A stretch of DNA of 64,000 nucleotides, taken from Haloarcula litorea. Lineage in GTDB: Archaea > Halobacteriota > Halobacteria > Halobacteriales > Haloarculaceae. The notes beneath the pieces were generated by a model. The model searched no databases. It had not been told where the DNA came from and saw only the letters and a program-made list of their open reading frames with translations. The translations under genes were made by a program, and so were the position numbers. The stretch lies in NCBI RefSeq assembly GCF_029338195.1, contig NZ_CP119779.1, positions 1,116,001 through 1,180,000 of the forward strand, in the 5' to 3' direction. This document shows, piece after piece, positions 37,758 through 47,345 of the stretch; the stretch's first letter is position 1, and each line of letters begins with the position of its first letter.

Positions 37758-38537
37758 TCAGGTCGCGTCGTCGCCGGCCGTCCCGCTCTCGCCCCGCGTC
37801 TCGCCGTCGTCCCCGCCGGCCGTGCCGTTGGTCGCGGTCGCGTCGCCCGTCTCCGTGGTCGCGGTCAGCTCGGGGTCGTCCGCGGGCGGGCCGTCGGTCG
37901 GCCCCTCGCCGTCACCCCGGCTGCGGTCCTCGGCCGGTGCGGGCAGCTCGCCGCCGGTCATCCCGGGACCGGCGATCTCCCGGGCGATCTCCGCCGTCTC
38001 CGGGCCCGTGAGTTCGTCGGCCTGCCGGGAGAGCGTCCGGATGGTCGACGGGTCGACCCCGTTCGCCCGCAGCGCCTCCGCGGGCAGGCGGCCGGCCGTC
38101 TCGTTGGCCCGCGCGGTCAGTCGGTCGGCCGTCTGTGCCTCGGCGTGGAGGCGGGCGACGCGGGCGCGGTACTCGCCCTCGCTCATCGACCCGTTCGCGC
38201 GGGCCTCGGCAAGCGCCGCGCGGCGCTGTTCGAGCCGGTCGAGTCGGGCGCGGACGTCCGCGAGGGTGGCGTCGACGATCGCGGCCCTCGCGTCGTCGGT
38301 CGCGGCGTTCGCCACCCGGATGCCGTAGGCGCGGCCCGCCACGTCGCCCTCCAGTTCCGCGCCCTGGACGCCGACGACGCCGGCGAACTGCGCGCCGGGG
38401 GCGACGGCGGCGTCGCTGGCGTTCGCGCTGGTCGTGTCGGGGCTGGTCGTCTCCTGGGCCATCGTCGCGGCCGGGACCGCGGCGAGCGTACTCGCCACGA
38501 GCAGCGCCGCCACGAGGACCGGGGTGGCTCGTCGCAT
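37758..38537 (-). CDS. Exported haloarchaeal protein of unknown function
   Basis: 259 residues. MRRATPVLVAALLVASTLAA followed by VPAATMAQ is a Sec-type signal peptide. The mature part has a small domain (AQFAGVVGVQGAELEGDVAG), an alpha-helical, coiled-coil-like region rich in Arg, Ala and Glu, and a C-terminal Asp/Gly/Thr tail typical of cell-surface linkers. I do not recognise an enzymatic domain. The next gene on the same strand also encodes an exported protein. Confidence 0.7.
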   Translation of the reverse strand: MRRATPVLVAALLVASTLAAVPAATMAQETTSPDTTSANASDAAVAPGAQFAGVVGVQGAELEGDVAGRAYGIRVANAATDDARAAIVDATLADVRARLDRLEQRRAALAEARANGSMSEGEYRARVARLHAEAQTADRLTARANETAGRLPAEALRANGVDPSTIRTLSRQADELTGPETAEIAREIAGPGMTGGELPAPAEDRSRGDGEGPTDGPPADDPELTATTETGDATATNGTAGGDDGETRGESGTAGDDAT

Positions 38538-38670
38538 CCGTGCTCCCGGCTTGGCCCCGCGTCCACGTGTAAACCCCCGACTGTCGTCCCGGTTCGCGCC
38601 GGATTAACGCGGATTAAACCGCGAGACGGCGGCGGACCGGGGCGAGAGGGGGGCTGAAGCGCCGGAGGGG

Positions 38671-39753
38671 TTACCGGTCGTCCCCGTCCCCGCCGTCGGA
38701 CTCGGAGATGTCGGTGTCGGGGAGCGTGACGACGTTCTCCCGGCCGATGCGGAACGTCTCCAGTTCGTCCTCGTCCCGCAGGCCGCCGACGACCTGACTG
38801 GTCTTGGCGTCGGTCCAGTCGAGTTCGCTCGCGACCCGCTGTTGCTTGATCCGCCCGCCGTGTTCCCGGAGGAGCTTCAGCACCTGCTCCTCGTTGCTGA
38901 GCAGTTCCTCGGGCGGTTCGGTCGGGTCCCCGGCTCCGCCGGCGGCCGCCGCCCCGGCCCCAGCCCCGTCCGTCCCGCCGGTCGCCTCGCCGGCCCCGTC
39001 ACCGGTCGCCTCGCCGCCCCCGATCGGGAGGCGGTCGCGGAACGCGTAGCCGGCGGCCGCGAGCGCGAACACGGTCAGCGCCGCGCCGCCGAGCAGCCCC
39101 AGGGGCGGGCCGTCCCCCGGCCGGTCGGGGGCCTGCCGTGCCAGCACGACCCGCGGCTCGTCGGTGGCGAACTGCTCCTGGCCGCGCCAGGTCGCCGAGG
39201 TGTTGTCCCGTTCGTCGGCCCCCGGCGAGACGGAGACGGCGCTGTAGGACGACGGCCACGAGAGCGTCAGCGACGTCTCGCTGTCGAGGAACAGCCCCGC
39301 GATGGCGTCCCCGACCCGCAGGCGGTCGCCGTCGACGGCGGCGAAGTTCGTCCACCGGAAGCGGTAGGTGACGACGCCGTAGGACTGCCCGAACGTCTCC
39401 GTGCGCGTCGCGACGGTGACGTTCTCGACGGCCATCTCCCGGCCGGTCGCGTTCTCGGCGGTGCGGGCGGTCCCGCGCATCCGCGCGCCGAAGCGGTCGG
39501 TGTACGCCGAGCGGTTGGCCCGGACGTCCCGTTGCAGCTCCTCGAAGGCCCGCGTGTCGTTGTCGCTGTCCAGCCGGACGCGGTAGGCGACGGTCCACTG
39601 CGCGGTCCCGTCGCCGGCGACGTCGGCGGTCAGCACGACCACGTCCGGGTCGACGGACTGCTGGGACAGCCCGCCGAACGCCGCGCCGGCGGCCGTCGCC
39701 GGCAGCGAGATCAGAACCACGAGAACGACCAGTAAACAGCCTGTTCGTCGCAT
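38671..39753 (-). CDS. Membrane-anchored protein with extracellular domain and cytoplasmic winged helix
   Basis: 360 residues. A signal peptide (CLLVVLVVLISLPATAAGAA) is followed by an extracellular beta-rich domain of about 170 residues, a membrane helix (LLGGAALTVFALAAAGYAF), a Gly/Ala linker and a C-terminal winged helix (LSNEEQVLKLLREHGGRIKQ, then VASELDWTDAKTSQVV). The layout is that of a one-component sensor that could connect an outside signal to transcription. The start is the ATG before the signal peptide. Confidence 0.78.
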   Translation of the reverse strand: MRRTGCLLVVLVVLISLPATAAGAAFGGLSQQSVDPDVVVLTADVAGDGTAQWTVAYRVRLDSDNDTRAFEELQRDVRANRSAYTDRFGARMRGTARTAENATGREMAVENVTVATRTETFGQSYGVVTYRFRWTNFAAVDGDRLRVGDAIAGLFLDSETSLTLSWPSSYSAVSVSPGADERDNTSATWRGQEQFATDEPRVVLARQAPDRPGDGPPLGLLGGAALTVFALAAAGYAFRDRLPIGGGEATGDGAGEATGGTDGAGAGAAAAGGAGDPTEPPEELLSNEEQVLKLLREHGGRIKQQRVASELDWTDAKTSQVVGGLRDEDELETFRIGRENVVTLPDTDISESDGGDGDDR

Positions 39754-39842
39754 TCGAGAGCGGGTTCGGGCTCTCCGACAATAGGGCTTGTTGCCGACGG
39801 GCGGCCACAAACGGTAATGCCGTCCATCGAGAGCAGTCGGGT

Positions 39843-40031
39843 ATGAGTCGCGCCAAACTCGACGTCGACACGCTGTTGCGCATCGTCCTGGTGCTCGTGG
39901 TGATCTGGATCGCGCTGGAGGTGGTCGAGGGGTTCCTCGGCATCCTGGCGGGACTGCTCGGGCCGCTCCAGCCGCTGCTGGGGATCGCCCTCGTCGTCCT
40001 CATCGTCCTCTGGTTGGCCGACCGGCTGTGA
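39843..40031 (+). CDS. Small two-helix membrane protein
   Basis: 62 residues with two hydrophobic helices (about residues 12-34 and 42-59) separated by a Pro-Leu-Gln turn. Similar short proteins occur in haloarchaea with no assigned function. It is divergent from the membrane-anchored regulator gene, with about 90 nt between starts. Confidence 0.65.
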   Translation: MSRAKLDVDTLLRIVLVLVVIWIALEVVEGFLGILAGLLGPLQPLLGIALVVLIVLWLADRL

Positions 40032-40087
40032 GCGAGCGCGCGTGAGCGACCGCGGCGTTTTTCGCGCTCGCACCCCACCAGCCACGC

Positions 40088-40597
40088 GTGTACAGTCTGA
40101 ACGCGCCGCCGCCGTCGGGGGTCACGGCGCTCGCGAGCGAGCTCGCCCGCGACGCCCCGCGTGCCCAGGCCCGCGCCCGCGGCGAGCACACGCTGGTGGC
40201 CAAGCGACTCGGCGAGGGCGACCACGCGGCCTACGCCCGCCTGGAGGCCAGGGCCCGGGAGGCGGTCCGCGGGACCGCCCCCTTCGCCGCCCGCGTCACC
40301 GGCGTCGAGCGGTTCGAGACCGCCGTCACCGGCACCTCGCCGGTCGTCTACCTCGCGGTCGAGAGCCCCGGACTCGTCCGTCTCCACCGGCGTCTCTGTG
40401 AGCGCTTCGACCCGGTCGACGGCCTGGAGGGCGACGCCTACGTCCCCCACGTCACGGTCTGTCGCGGCGGCGACCCGGAGACTGCCCGGCGGCTGACCGA
40501 GCGTCGGATCGACCCCGTCGAGTGGACCGTCGACGAACTGGCCTTCTTCGACGCCGAGCGGGGGCGGTCCGTCTCACGGGTGTCGCTGCCGGCCTGA
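40088..40597 (+). CDS. 2H phosphoesterase (2'-5' RNA ligase family)
   Basis: 169 residues from a GTG. Two His-x-Thr/Ser-type motifs expected in this fold appear as EHTLVAKRL (residues 33-41) and YVPHVTVCRG near residue 120. The first is slightly divergent. This family hydrolyses or ligates 2'-5' bonds or cyclic phosphates in RNA; the true substrate is unknown. Confidence 0.78.
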   Translation: MYSLNAPPPSGVTALASELARDAPRAQARARGEHTLVAKRLGEGDHAAYARLEARAREAVRGTAPFAARVTGVERFETAVTGTSPVVYLAVESPGLVRLHRRLCERFDPVDGLEGDAYVPHVTVCRGGDPETARRLTERRIDPVEWTVDELAFFDAERGRSVSRVSLPA

Positions 40598-40700
40598 CGG
40601 GGCGGCGCGGACCGTCGGCTCCGGCGTCGAGCGGACGCGGCGGACGGGGGCCGATCGGCCGGGCCGAACCCTTTTGCCCGAGAGCGGCCAACGACTCCCC

Positions 40701-42902
40701 GTGGCGACGACCGACGACGGCTACCTCCGCTTTTTCCCGTACGAGGAGCCCTACGACCACCAGCGGGAGGCGATGGCGACCATCGCCGACGCGCTGGAGG
40801 AGGGGCGGGACGTCCTCTTCGAGGGGGCCTGCGGGACCGGCAAGACGTTGGCCTCGCTGGTGCCGGCGCTGGAACACGCCCGCGAGACCAACAAGACCGT
40901 CGTCATCACGACCAACGTCCACCAGCAGATGCGCCAGTTCGTCGAGGACGCCCGCGCCATCACCGAGCAGGAGCGCCTGCGGGCGGTGGTCTTCCGGGGC
41001 AAGGGGTCGATGTGTCACATCGACGTCGACTACGAGGAGTGCCAGGCGCTGCGGGACACGACCCGCGAACTCGTCGACGTCGAGGAGGACATCGCCGATC
41101 TCGAACGGCGGGAGGGGGAACTGCTCGACGCCGGCCAGGACGGCGACGCCGACGCGATGGAGGCCCGGACCGCCGTCGTCGACGAGCTGCGGGACCTCCA
41201 GGAACAGCGCGAGGAACTGGCGAGCGAGCGCTCGATCTGTGACTACTACTACCGCAACCTCACAGAGAACACCGACGACTTCTACGCGTGGCTGTACGAC
41301 GACGTGCGGACCCCCGACGACGTCTACGAGTACGCCGACGAGCAGGGGCTGTGTGGCTACGAACTGCTGAAAGAGGGGATGGACGGCGTCGACCTCGTCG
41401 TCTGTAACTACCACCACCTGCTCGACCCGACCATCCGCGAGCAGTTCTTCCGGTGGCTGGGCCGGGACCCCGAGGACATCGTCGCGGTCTTCGACGAGGC
41501 CCACAACGTCGAGTCGGCGGCCCGGGACCACGCCCGCCGGACCGTCACCGAGAACACGCTCGACCAGGCGCTCGACGAACTGGAGGACGCCGACGACGCG
41601 CGGGCCGACGCCGCCGCGAACGTGCTGGCGACGTTCCGGGACGCGCTGGTCGAGACCTACGAGGACAGCTTCGGCTTCGGCGACCGCGAGGCCGTCGACG
41701 AGCACTGGGACGACGTCACGGTCGCCAACGACGACCGGAAGGACGACCTCACGCTGAACTTCCTGCAGGGGTACACCGGCCCTGGCTTCCACGAGGAACT
41801 CGACCAGGCCGTCGACCTGGGACGGGACCTCGACGAGACCTACGCCGAGCAGTTCAAGGAAGGGGAACTGGAGACTCGCAAGGAGTGTCAGACCCTCCAG
41901 GCCGCCGGGTTCCTCGCGGACTGGCTGGCCGAGTCCGACGCCGCGGGCCAGTACCCCGTGGTCAGCGTCCGCCGCGACGAGGCCGGCGGGGACGTCTACG
42001 GCCGGGCGGAGCTGTACACCTGCATCCCCGAGCAGGTGACGCGGACGCTGTTCGACGACCTCCACGCCGCCGTGCTGATGAGCGCGACGCTGCGCCCCTT
42101 CGAGGTGACAGAGGACGTCGTCGGGCTCGATGACCCGGTGACGATGGCCTACGGCGAGCAGTTCCCCGAGGAGCGCCGGCGGACCTACGCCGTCGACGGG
42201 CCGGCGCTGTTCGCCAGCGAGCGCGACGACCCCGAGACCCAGCGGTCCATCAGCCGGACCCTCGAGGACACGATCCGGTTCACGCCCGGCAACACGCTGG
42301 TCTTTTGCCCGTCCTACAGCGAGGCCCGGCGCTACCACGAGATGGTCGGCGTCAGCGGTACCCGCTATCTGGACGAGCCCGGGAGACAGGCCCGAGACCT
42401 GCGGGCGGCGTTCACCGACGACGACGACGCGGTGCTGTTCACCTCGCTGTGGGGGACGCTGGGCGAGGGGGTCAGCTACGACGGCGACGACGCCCGCACC
42501 GTCGTCGTCGTCGGCGTCCCCTACCCCCACCTGGACGACCGGATGGAGGCGGTCCAGGACGCCTACGCGGAGGCCTTCGGGGACAGCGAGGACGACCATC
42601 GGGAGTCCTCGAACGACGAGGCCGGCTGGCGCTACGCCGTCGAGATCCCGACCGTCCGCAAGACCAGACAGGCCCTCGGGCGAGTGGTCCGCTCGCCGGA
42701 GGACTTCGGCGCGCGGGTCCTGCTCGACGCGCGCTACACCGAGCGGGCCGAGGTGGAGATGGGCGACTACGCCGTCCGCGGGTCCTTCCCGCCCGAGGAG
42801 CGGCGGGAGATGGTCGACATCACCCCGGAGAAACTGAAGTTCGCGATGCTGAACTTCTACCAGGACATGGACGCCTACGACGGCGGGCCGCCGAAGCCGT
42901 AA
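40701..42902 (+). CDS. XPD/Rad3-like DEAH helicase
   Basis: 733 residues. Walker A is EGACGTGKTL (about residues 41-50) and the DEAH box is VFDEAHNVESAARD (near 262-275). Four cysteines between them (Cys106, Cys115, one in RSICDYYY and one in GLCGYEL) match the iron-sulfur cluster of XPD-type 5'-3' helicases. Motif VI is RQALGRVVRSPEDFG. A role in repair or transcription is likely. The GTG at 40701 is chosen; CCCTTTT is 25-30 nt upstream and a TTG at 40674 is less likely. Confidence 0.92.
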   Translation: MATTDDGYLRFFPYEEPYDHQREAMATIADALEEGRDVLFEGACGTGKTLASLVPALEHARETNKTVVITTNVHQQMRQFVEDARAITEQERLRAVVFRGKGSMCHIDVDYEECQALRDTTRELVDVEEDIADLERREGELLDAGQDGDADAMEARTAVVDELRDLQEQREELASERSICDYYYRNLTENTDDFYAWLYDDVRTPDDVYEYADEQGLCGYELLKEGMDGVDLVVCNYHHLLDPTIREQFFRWLGRDPEDIVAVFDEAHNVESAARDHARRTVTENTLDQALDELEDADDARADAAANVLATFRDALVETYEDSFGFGDREAVDEHWDDVTVANDDRKDDLTLNFLQGYTGPGFHEELDQAVDLGRDLDETYAEQFKEGELETRKECQTLQAAGFLADWLAESDAAGQYPVVSVRRDEAGGDVYGRAELYTCIPEQVTRTLFDDLHAAVLMSATLRPFEVTEDVVGLDDPVTMAYGEQFPEERRRTYAVDGPALFASERDDPETQRSISRTLEDTIRFTPGNTLVFCPSYSEARRYHEMVGVSGTRYLDEPGRQARDLRAAFTDDDDAVLFTSLWGTLGEGVSYDGDDARTVVVVGVPYPHLDDRMEAVQDAYAEAFGDSEDDHRESSNDEAGWRYAVEIPTVRKTRQALGRVVRSPEDFGARVLLDARYTERAEVEMGDYAVRGSFPPEERREMVDITPEKLKFAMLNFYQDMDAYDGGPPKP

Positions 42903-42953
42903 CACGGGCCGCCGAGCGGTACGTCTTTGCCCGACGGCGACGACGGTCGGACG

Positions 42954-43586
42954 ATGCCCGAACGGCCCCTCCGTGCGGTCGCACGGTCGTACTTCGACGA
43001 CGCGATGAGCCCGGCCCACGACTGGCACCACGTCCGGCGGGTCGAAGCGCTGGCCGACCGCCTCGCCGGCGAGTACGACGTCGACGACCGGACCCTCGAA
43101 CTCGCGGTCTGGTTCCACGACGTCGGCCGGGCGCGGGAGGACGCCGGCGAGATCCGCGACCACGCCGCGTGGGGCGCTGAGGAGTGCGAGCGGGTCCTCC
43201 CGGACCACGGGGTGCCCGACGAGCGCGTCGAGACCGTCGCGCAGGCGGTGCGGGCTCACCGCTACTCCAACGCCGTCGACCCCGCCAGCCGCGAGGCCGA
43301 ACTCCTCTGTGACGCCGACAACCTCGACGCGCTGGGGGCGGTGGGGCTGGCCCGCTGTTTCACCTACGGGGGCGAGCGCGGGGAGGTCCTCCACGACCCC
43401 GACCTGCCGGCGGCCGCCGACGACTCGCCCGCTGGCGCGACCCAGTACAACCACGTCCGGAAGAAACTGCGCGCTCTCCCCGACCGGATGTACACCGACG
43501 CCGGCCGGCGGATGGCCGAGGAGCGCCGTGACTTCGTCGACCGCTTCCTCGCGCAGTTCGACGCCGAAGTCGCCGGCCGGCGTTAG
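42954..43586 (+). CDS. HD domain phosphohydrolase
   Basis: 210 residues. DWHHVRRVEALADRLAGEY holds the first histidine, WFHDVGRARED is the HD pair, and VRAHRYSNA and CDADNLDALGAVG complete the metal site of this group. It probably hydrolyses a nucleotide or nucleotide-like substrate. It follows the helicase by about 50 nt on the same strand and shares TTAG with the convergent cupin gene. Confidence 0.88.
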   Translation: MPERPLRAVARSYFDDAMSPAHDWHHVRRVEALADRLAGEYDVDDRTLELAVWFHDVGRAREDAGEIRDHAAWGAEECERVLPDHGVPDERVETVAQAVRAHRYSNAVDPASREAELLCDADNLDALGAVGLARCFTYGGERGEVLHDPDLPAAADDSPAGATQYNHVRKKLRALPDRMYTDAGRRMAEERRDFVDRFLAQFDAEVAGRR

Positions 43587-44062
43587 AGGTCCGGTTGCAG
43601 TTCGGTCCCGCAGTCGGGACAGCGCAGGACCATCCCCTCGTCACCGGAAGCCAGCGCCAGCACGTCGCCGTCACACTCGGGACAGGGCTGTGCGACCCGC
43701 CCCTCCGTGGTCTCTCGGGGGGCACCGAGCGCCAGCGCCACCACGCGCTCGTCGCTCTCGTTGCGCCCCTGCTGGTAGTCGCCCGGCGCGAACCGGATGG
43801 CCTGGTGGGGGCCGACGGTGACGGTCTCGCTCTCCTCGGTTGGCTCGGACCGGTACTCGAAGGTCGCCTCGCCCTCGACGACGTAGAACACCTCCTCCTG
43901 GTCGAGGTGAGCGTGCAGGCCCCCGGAGAAGGCCTCGCCGGGGTCCAGCACGTAGCGGTTGAGGGCCACGTCGGTCGTCCCGAGCGGGTCCGCGAGGCCG
44001 CGGCGGTCGACGTCGCCGCCCATCGACTGCGGTTCGACATCGTCGACGGAGACTCGCTCCAT
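43583..44062 (-). CDS. Cupin protein with C-terminal zinc ribbon
   Basis: 159 residues. The cupin strands contain GGLHAHLDQEEVFYVVEGEA (two histidines and a glutamate) and APGDYQQGRNESDERVV. The C-terminal region has CPECDGDV and CPDCGTEL, two CxxC knuckles. The metal in the cupin and the substrate are unknown. The ATG at 44062 gives the normal N terminus. Confidence 0.85.
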   Translation of the reverse strand: MERVSVDDVEPQSMGGDVDRRGLADPLGTTDVALNRYVLDPGEAFSGGLHAHLDQEEVFYVVEGEATFEYRSEPTEESETVTVGPHQAIRFAPGDYQQGRNESDERVVALALGAPRETTEGRVAQPCPECDGDVLALASGDEGMVLRCPDCGTELQPDL

Positions 44063-44166
44063 ATCGATCCCCACGGACACGCGCGGCAAAAGCGCGGTCC
44101 CGAAACAGTTCCGCCCGTACGCCGAAACCGGATCGTTTGAGACCCCCGCCGCGCAATCCCCGCGTG

Positions 44167-44799
44167 ATGCTGATCGCGTTCGACTTCGACGGGACGCTCT
44201 CGGACTCCGAGATGACGGTGCTGCTGGGCCGGCAGAACGGCACCGCGGAGGACATGGCCGACATCACGGAGCGGGCGATGAACGACGAGATCGAGTACGC
44301 GGAGAGCCTGCGCCAGCGGTGTGCGCTGCTGGAGGGACTCCCCGACGAGCAGGCACGGGCCGCCTTCGACCAGGTCGAACTGCGTCCCGGGGCCGCCGAG
44401 GTCGTCGCGGCGCTGCGGGAGGCGGGCCACTTCGTCGCCGTCCTCACCGGCGGGTTCGAGCGGGGCGTCGAGGCGGCGCTGGCGAAGGCGGGGGTCGAGG
44501 TCGACGCCGTCGTCGCGAACCGCCTGCCCGTCGCCGACGGCCGCCTCACCGGCGACGTCGAGGGGCCGCTCATCGAGGGGACGAAAGACGACGCGCTGGA
44601 GGTCGCCACGGCCGTCGTCGGCGAGGACCGCGCGGACACGGTCGCCGTCGGCGACGGCGCGAACGACCTGCCGATGCTGGAGGTCGCCGGGCTGGCGGTC
44701 GGCTTCGACCCGAAGCCGGCCGTCGAGCCGGCGTGTGACGCGACCGTCTCGACGATGGCTGAACTGCAGGAGCTGCTGGAGACCGAGGGCGTCCTGTGA
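44167..44799 (+). CDS. serB: Phosphoserine phosphatase-like HAD hydrolase
   Basis: 210 residues. DFDGTLSDSE is HAD motif I, AVLTGGFERG motif II, EGTKDDALE motif III and VAVGDGANDLPMLEVAGL motif IV. The layout and the C1 cap agree with SerB, the last step of serine synthesis. A GTG one codon upstream (44164) is also possible as start. Confidence 0.88.
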   Translation: MLIAFDFDGTLSDSEMTVLLGRQNGTAEDMADITERAMNDEIEYAESLRQRCALLEGLPDEQARAAFDQVELRPGAAEVVAALREAGHFVAVLTGGFERGVEAALAKAGVEVDAVVANRLPVADGRLTGDVEGPLIEGTKDDALEVATAVVGEDRADTVAVGDGANDLPMLEVAGLAVGFDPKPAVEPACDATVSTMAELQELLETEGVL

Positions 44800-44800
44800 C

Positions 44801-45106
44801 CTAGTTCGGTCCCGGGTCGGCGTCGTCGCGGGTGTACAGCGAGTGGACGAGCAGCGCGAACCCGACCGCCGTCAGCGCCCGCTGGAGGAGGACGCCGTCG
44901 GCGAAGCGCCACCCCAGCAGCTGGTGGACGCCCCCGCCGAACAGGAGCCCGAGGGTGACGAGGCCGAACCCGAGCGCGAACCGGTGCATCACGCGCGATC
45001 CGGTGCGGCGGGCCGCCCGGTAGGCGAGGTGGGTGATCACGCCGCCGAGCGCGAGCACGACGGCGCTGGCGATCACCACGAGCATCGTCACGAGTGCGGG
45101 GTCCAT
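44801..45106 (-). CDS. Small membrane protein (about three helices)
   Basis: 101 residues, three hydrophobic helices with a basic loop AYRAARRTGSRVMHRFA. Similar small haloarchaeal membrane proteins have no known role. It converges on serB with 1 nt between stops. An 8-bp hairpin, GGCGTCGG/CCGACGCC (45134-45154), lies just upstream, between it and the DoxX gene. Confidence 0.65.
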   Translation of the reverse strand: MDPALVTMLVVIASAVVLALGGVITHLAYRAARRTGSRVMHRFALGFGLVTLGLLFGGGVHQLLGWRFADGVLLQRALTAVGFALLVHSLYTRDDADPGPN

Positions 45107-45177
45107 ACTCTCTGTGTCTCTCGATAGCGGTTCGGCGTCGGCGGGTCCGACGCCGGGCGGTGCGGTCGGTGCGGCGC

Positions 45178-45753
45178 TCAGCCGAGGACGGTGCGCAGCC
45201 ACGCGTTGTTCTTCACGACGTCGAGTTTCTCGATGTAGGCGTCGACGCCGAGGATGCGGCCCGCGCCGATGGCCCCGAGGCCGAACAGCAGCGCCGCGTA
45301 GACGACGTGGTCGTCGATGACCCAGCCGTGGGCCAGCGGGAGGCCGGCCAGCAGGCCGCCCTGAAGCGCCGCCGCCCAGAACATCATCATCATGACCGCG
45401 CCCCAGAACGCGTTCCAGCGCACGAAGGCACCGATCATCAGTCCGATGCCGGTCAGGGTGAGCCCCCACATCACGAGGATGTCGACGATCGGGCTCCCGG
45501 CCATCGCGCCCCACATCCCCATGAAGGGGTTCCCCTCGGGGATGGCGTTGGCGAGGTAACCGGCCGCCGTCCAGTTGTTCTCCGGGTTGGCGTCGAGGTA
45601 GGTGATGAGCTTCGTGAGCCCGCCCTGGAGCAGGACCCAGCCCATCGTCAGGCGCAGCGAGAGGATGGCGTAGCCGATCCAGCGCTCGGAGTATTCGAAG
45701 TCGGTCTCGCGACCGAACAGTGCGGCTTCGAGTTGTCGGGTGGTGGTTGACAT
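45178..45753 (-). CDS. DoxX family membrane protein
   Basis: 191 residues with about four helices. RLTMGWVLLQGGLTKLITYL and MWGLTLTGIGLMIGAFVRW are DoxX/DoxD-like segments (related to the small subunit of thiosulfate:quinone oxidoreductase). Function in haloarchaea is not known. The ATG at 45753 gives MSTTTRQLEAALFG; a longer start is less likely. Confidence 0.85.
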   Translation of the reverse strand: MSTTTRQLEAALFGRETDFEYSERWIGYAILSLRLTMGWVLLQGGLTKLITYLDANPENNWTAAGYLANAIPEGNPFMGMWGAMAGSPIVDILVMWGLTLTGIGLMIGAFVRWNAFWGAVMMMMFWAAALQGGLLAGLPLAHGWVIDDHVVYAALLFGLGAIGAGRILGVDAYIEKLDVVKNNAWLRTVLG

Positions 45754-45937
45754 AGGCGTTCCCTCACACGTAGTAGTCGGTGTGGACACCTATTGAAACG
45801 ACGACAGTATTCCCGTAAACCGAGAATCGAACGTGTTCGGGGCCGTCGGCGTTCTCGGGGGGTGAGAAACGCCCGCCGGGACGGTCCGTCGGCCCTACCG
45901 GGGTGGGGTCGTGTGCGGATCGGTCGTGAGCCGCGAC

Positions 45938-47230
45938 TCAGTTCGTCGCCCGCTCGATAGCCTGGTCGAGGTCCGCCACGATGTCCTCGACGGCCTCGGT
46001 CCCGACCGAGAGCCGGACCATGTCGTCGGTGACGCCGGCGGCGGCCTGCTCCTCGTCGGTGAGCTGCTGGTGGGTCGTCGAGGCGGGGTGGATGACCAGC
46101 GTCTTCGCGTCGCCGACGTTCGCGAGCAGGCTGGCGATCTCCGTGGACTCGACGGTCGTGCGGGCGGCGTCGTACCCCTCCGCCAGCCCGAACGTGATCA
46201 TCCCGCCGTAGCCGCCGTCGAGGTACTCGCTGGCGACGTCGTGGGTCTCGTGGTCGTCGAGGCCGGGGTAGGTGACCCAGGAGACCTCGGGGTGGTCCGC
46301 GAGGTGCTCCGCGACGGCCATCGCGTTCTCGCAGTGGCGGTCCATCCGCGAGGGCAGCGTCTCCAGGCCCTGCATCGTCTGCCAGGCGTCGAAGGGGGAC
46401 TGCTGGCAGCCGAGGTCGCGGAGCCCGCGGGCGATGGCGGCGTAGGTGAACGCGGCCTCGCCGAACCGCTCGCGGAAGTTCACGCCGTGGTAGGCGGGGT
46501 TGTCGCCGCCGATCTCGGGGTACTTCTCGGCGTACTCGTCCCAGGGGAAGGAACCGCCGTCGACCAGCACCCCGCCGACGGTCGTCCCGTGGCCGTGGAT
46601 CCACTTCGTCGTGGAGTTCCAGACCAGGTCCGCGCCGTGCTCGATGGGGTTACAGAGGTACGGCGTCGCGAACGTGTTGTCGACGAAGAGGGGAGCCCCG
46701 TTCTCGTGGGCGATGTCGGCCAGCCGTTCGAGGTCCGGGGTCACCAGCGCGGGATTGCCGATGGTCTCGCAGTGGACGTAGGCGGTGTCCTCGTCGATGG
46801 CCTCCTCGTAGGCCTCGTAGTCCAGCGTGTCGACGAAGCGGGTCTCGACGCCGTTCCGGGGCGCGGTGTGGGTGTAGTAGGTGTAGGTCCCGCCGTACAG
46901 CGAGGAGGCGGTGACGACGTTGTCGCCCACGTCCGCGAGCAGGAAGGTGGCGAGGTTCAGCGACGCCATCCCGGAGGCGGTCGCGACCGCGCCGACCCCG
47001 CCCTCCAGGGCCGCCAGCCGCTCCTGTAGCTGGGCGACGGTGGGGTTCATCAGCCGCGAGTAGATGTGCCCGGGCTTCTCCAGGGCGAACTGGGCGGCGG
47101 CGTCTTCGGCGTCCTCGAAGACGTAGGAGGTGGTCTGGTAGATGGGCGGTGCGCGGGCGCGGGCCTCCGCGTCCGGCTGTTCCTGTCCGACGTGGAGCGC
47201 GTCCGTCTCGAATCCGTGGTCGTCGCTCAT
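45938..47230 (-). CDS. metY: O-acetylhomoserine sulfhydrylase (PLP-dependent)
   Basis: 430 residues of the Cys/Met metabolism PLP family. Lys in NSTTKWIHGHGTTVGG is the PLP lysine; YSRLMNPTVAQLQERLAALE and ATASGMASLNLATFL are typical. The DWGE-less, long form with GFRERFGEAAF-like region and length match MetY rather than cystathionine beta-lyase. It would make homocysteine from O-acetylhomoserine and sulfide. The expected partner metX is not adjacent. Confidence 0.88.
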   Translation of the reverse strand: MSDDHGFETDALHVGQEQPDAEARARAPPIYQTTSYVFEDAEDAAAQFALEKPGHIYSRLMNPTVAQLQERLAALEGGVGAVATASGMASLNLATFLLADVGDNVVTASSLYGGTYTYYTHTAPRNGVETRFVDTLDYEAYEEAIDEDTAYVHCETIGNPALVTPDLERLADIAHENGAPLFVDNTFATPYLCNPIEHGADLVWNSTTKWIHGHGTTVGGVLVDGGSFPWDEYAEKYPEIGGDNPAYHGVNFRERFGEAAFTYAAIARGLRDLGCQQSPFDAWQTMQGLETLPSRMDRHCENAMAVAEHLADHPEVSWVTYPGLDDHETHDVASEYLDGGYGGMITFGLAEGYDAARTTVESTEIASLLANVGDAKTLVIHPASTTHQQLTDEEQAAAGVTDDMVRLSVGTEAVEDIVADLDQAIERATN

Positions 47231-47345
47231 ACGTCCGGCCCGTGGCGCGCCGACGCCTTAACTCTCGGTCACACCGGCGAAGGCGGCCCGGGGTCCGGGA
47301 TAGCGGCGAATATCGGGTGCGCTCCCGAACGGGTTCGGGTCGAGG

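Noticed and set aside
45134-45154. 8-bp hairpin between the DoxX gene and the small membrane gene as a terminator
   Set aside because: No run of Ts follows on the minus strand and other haloarchaeal genes here do without such a signal.
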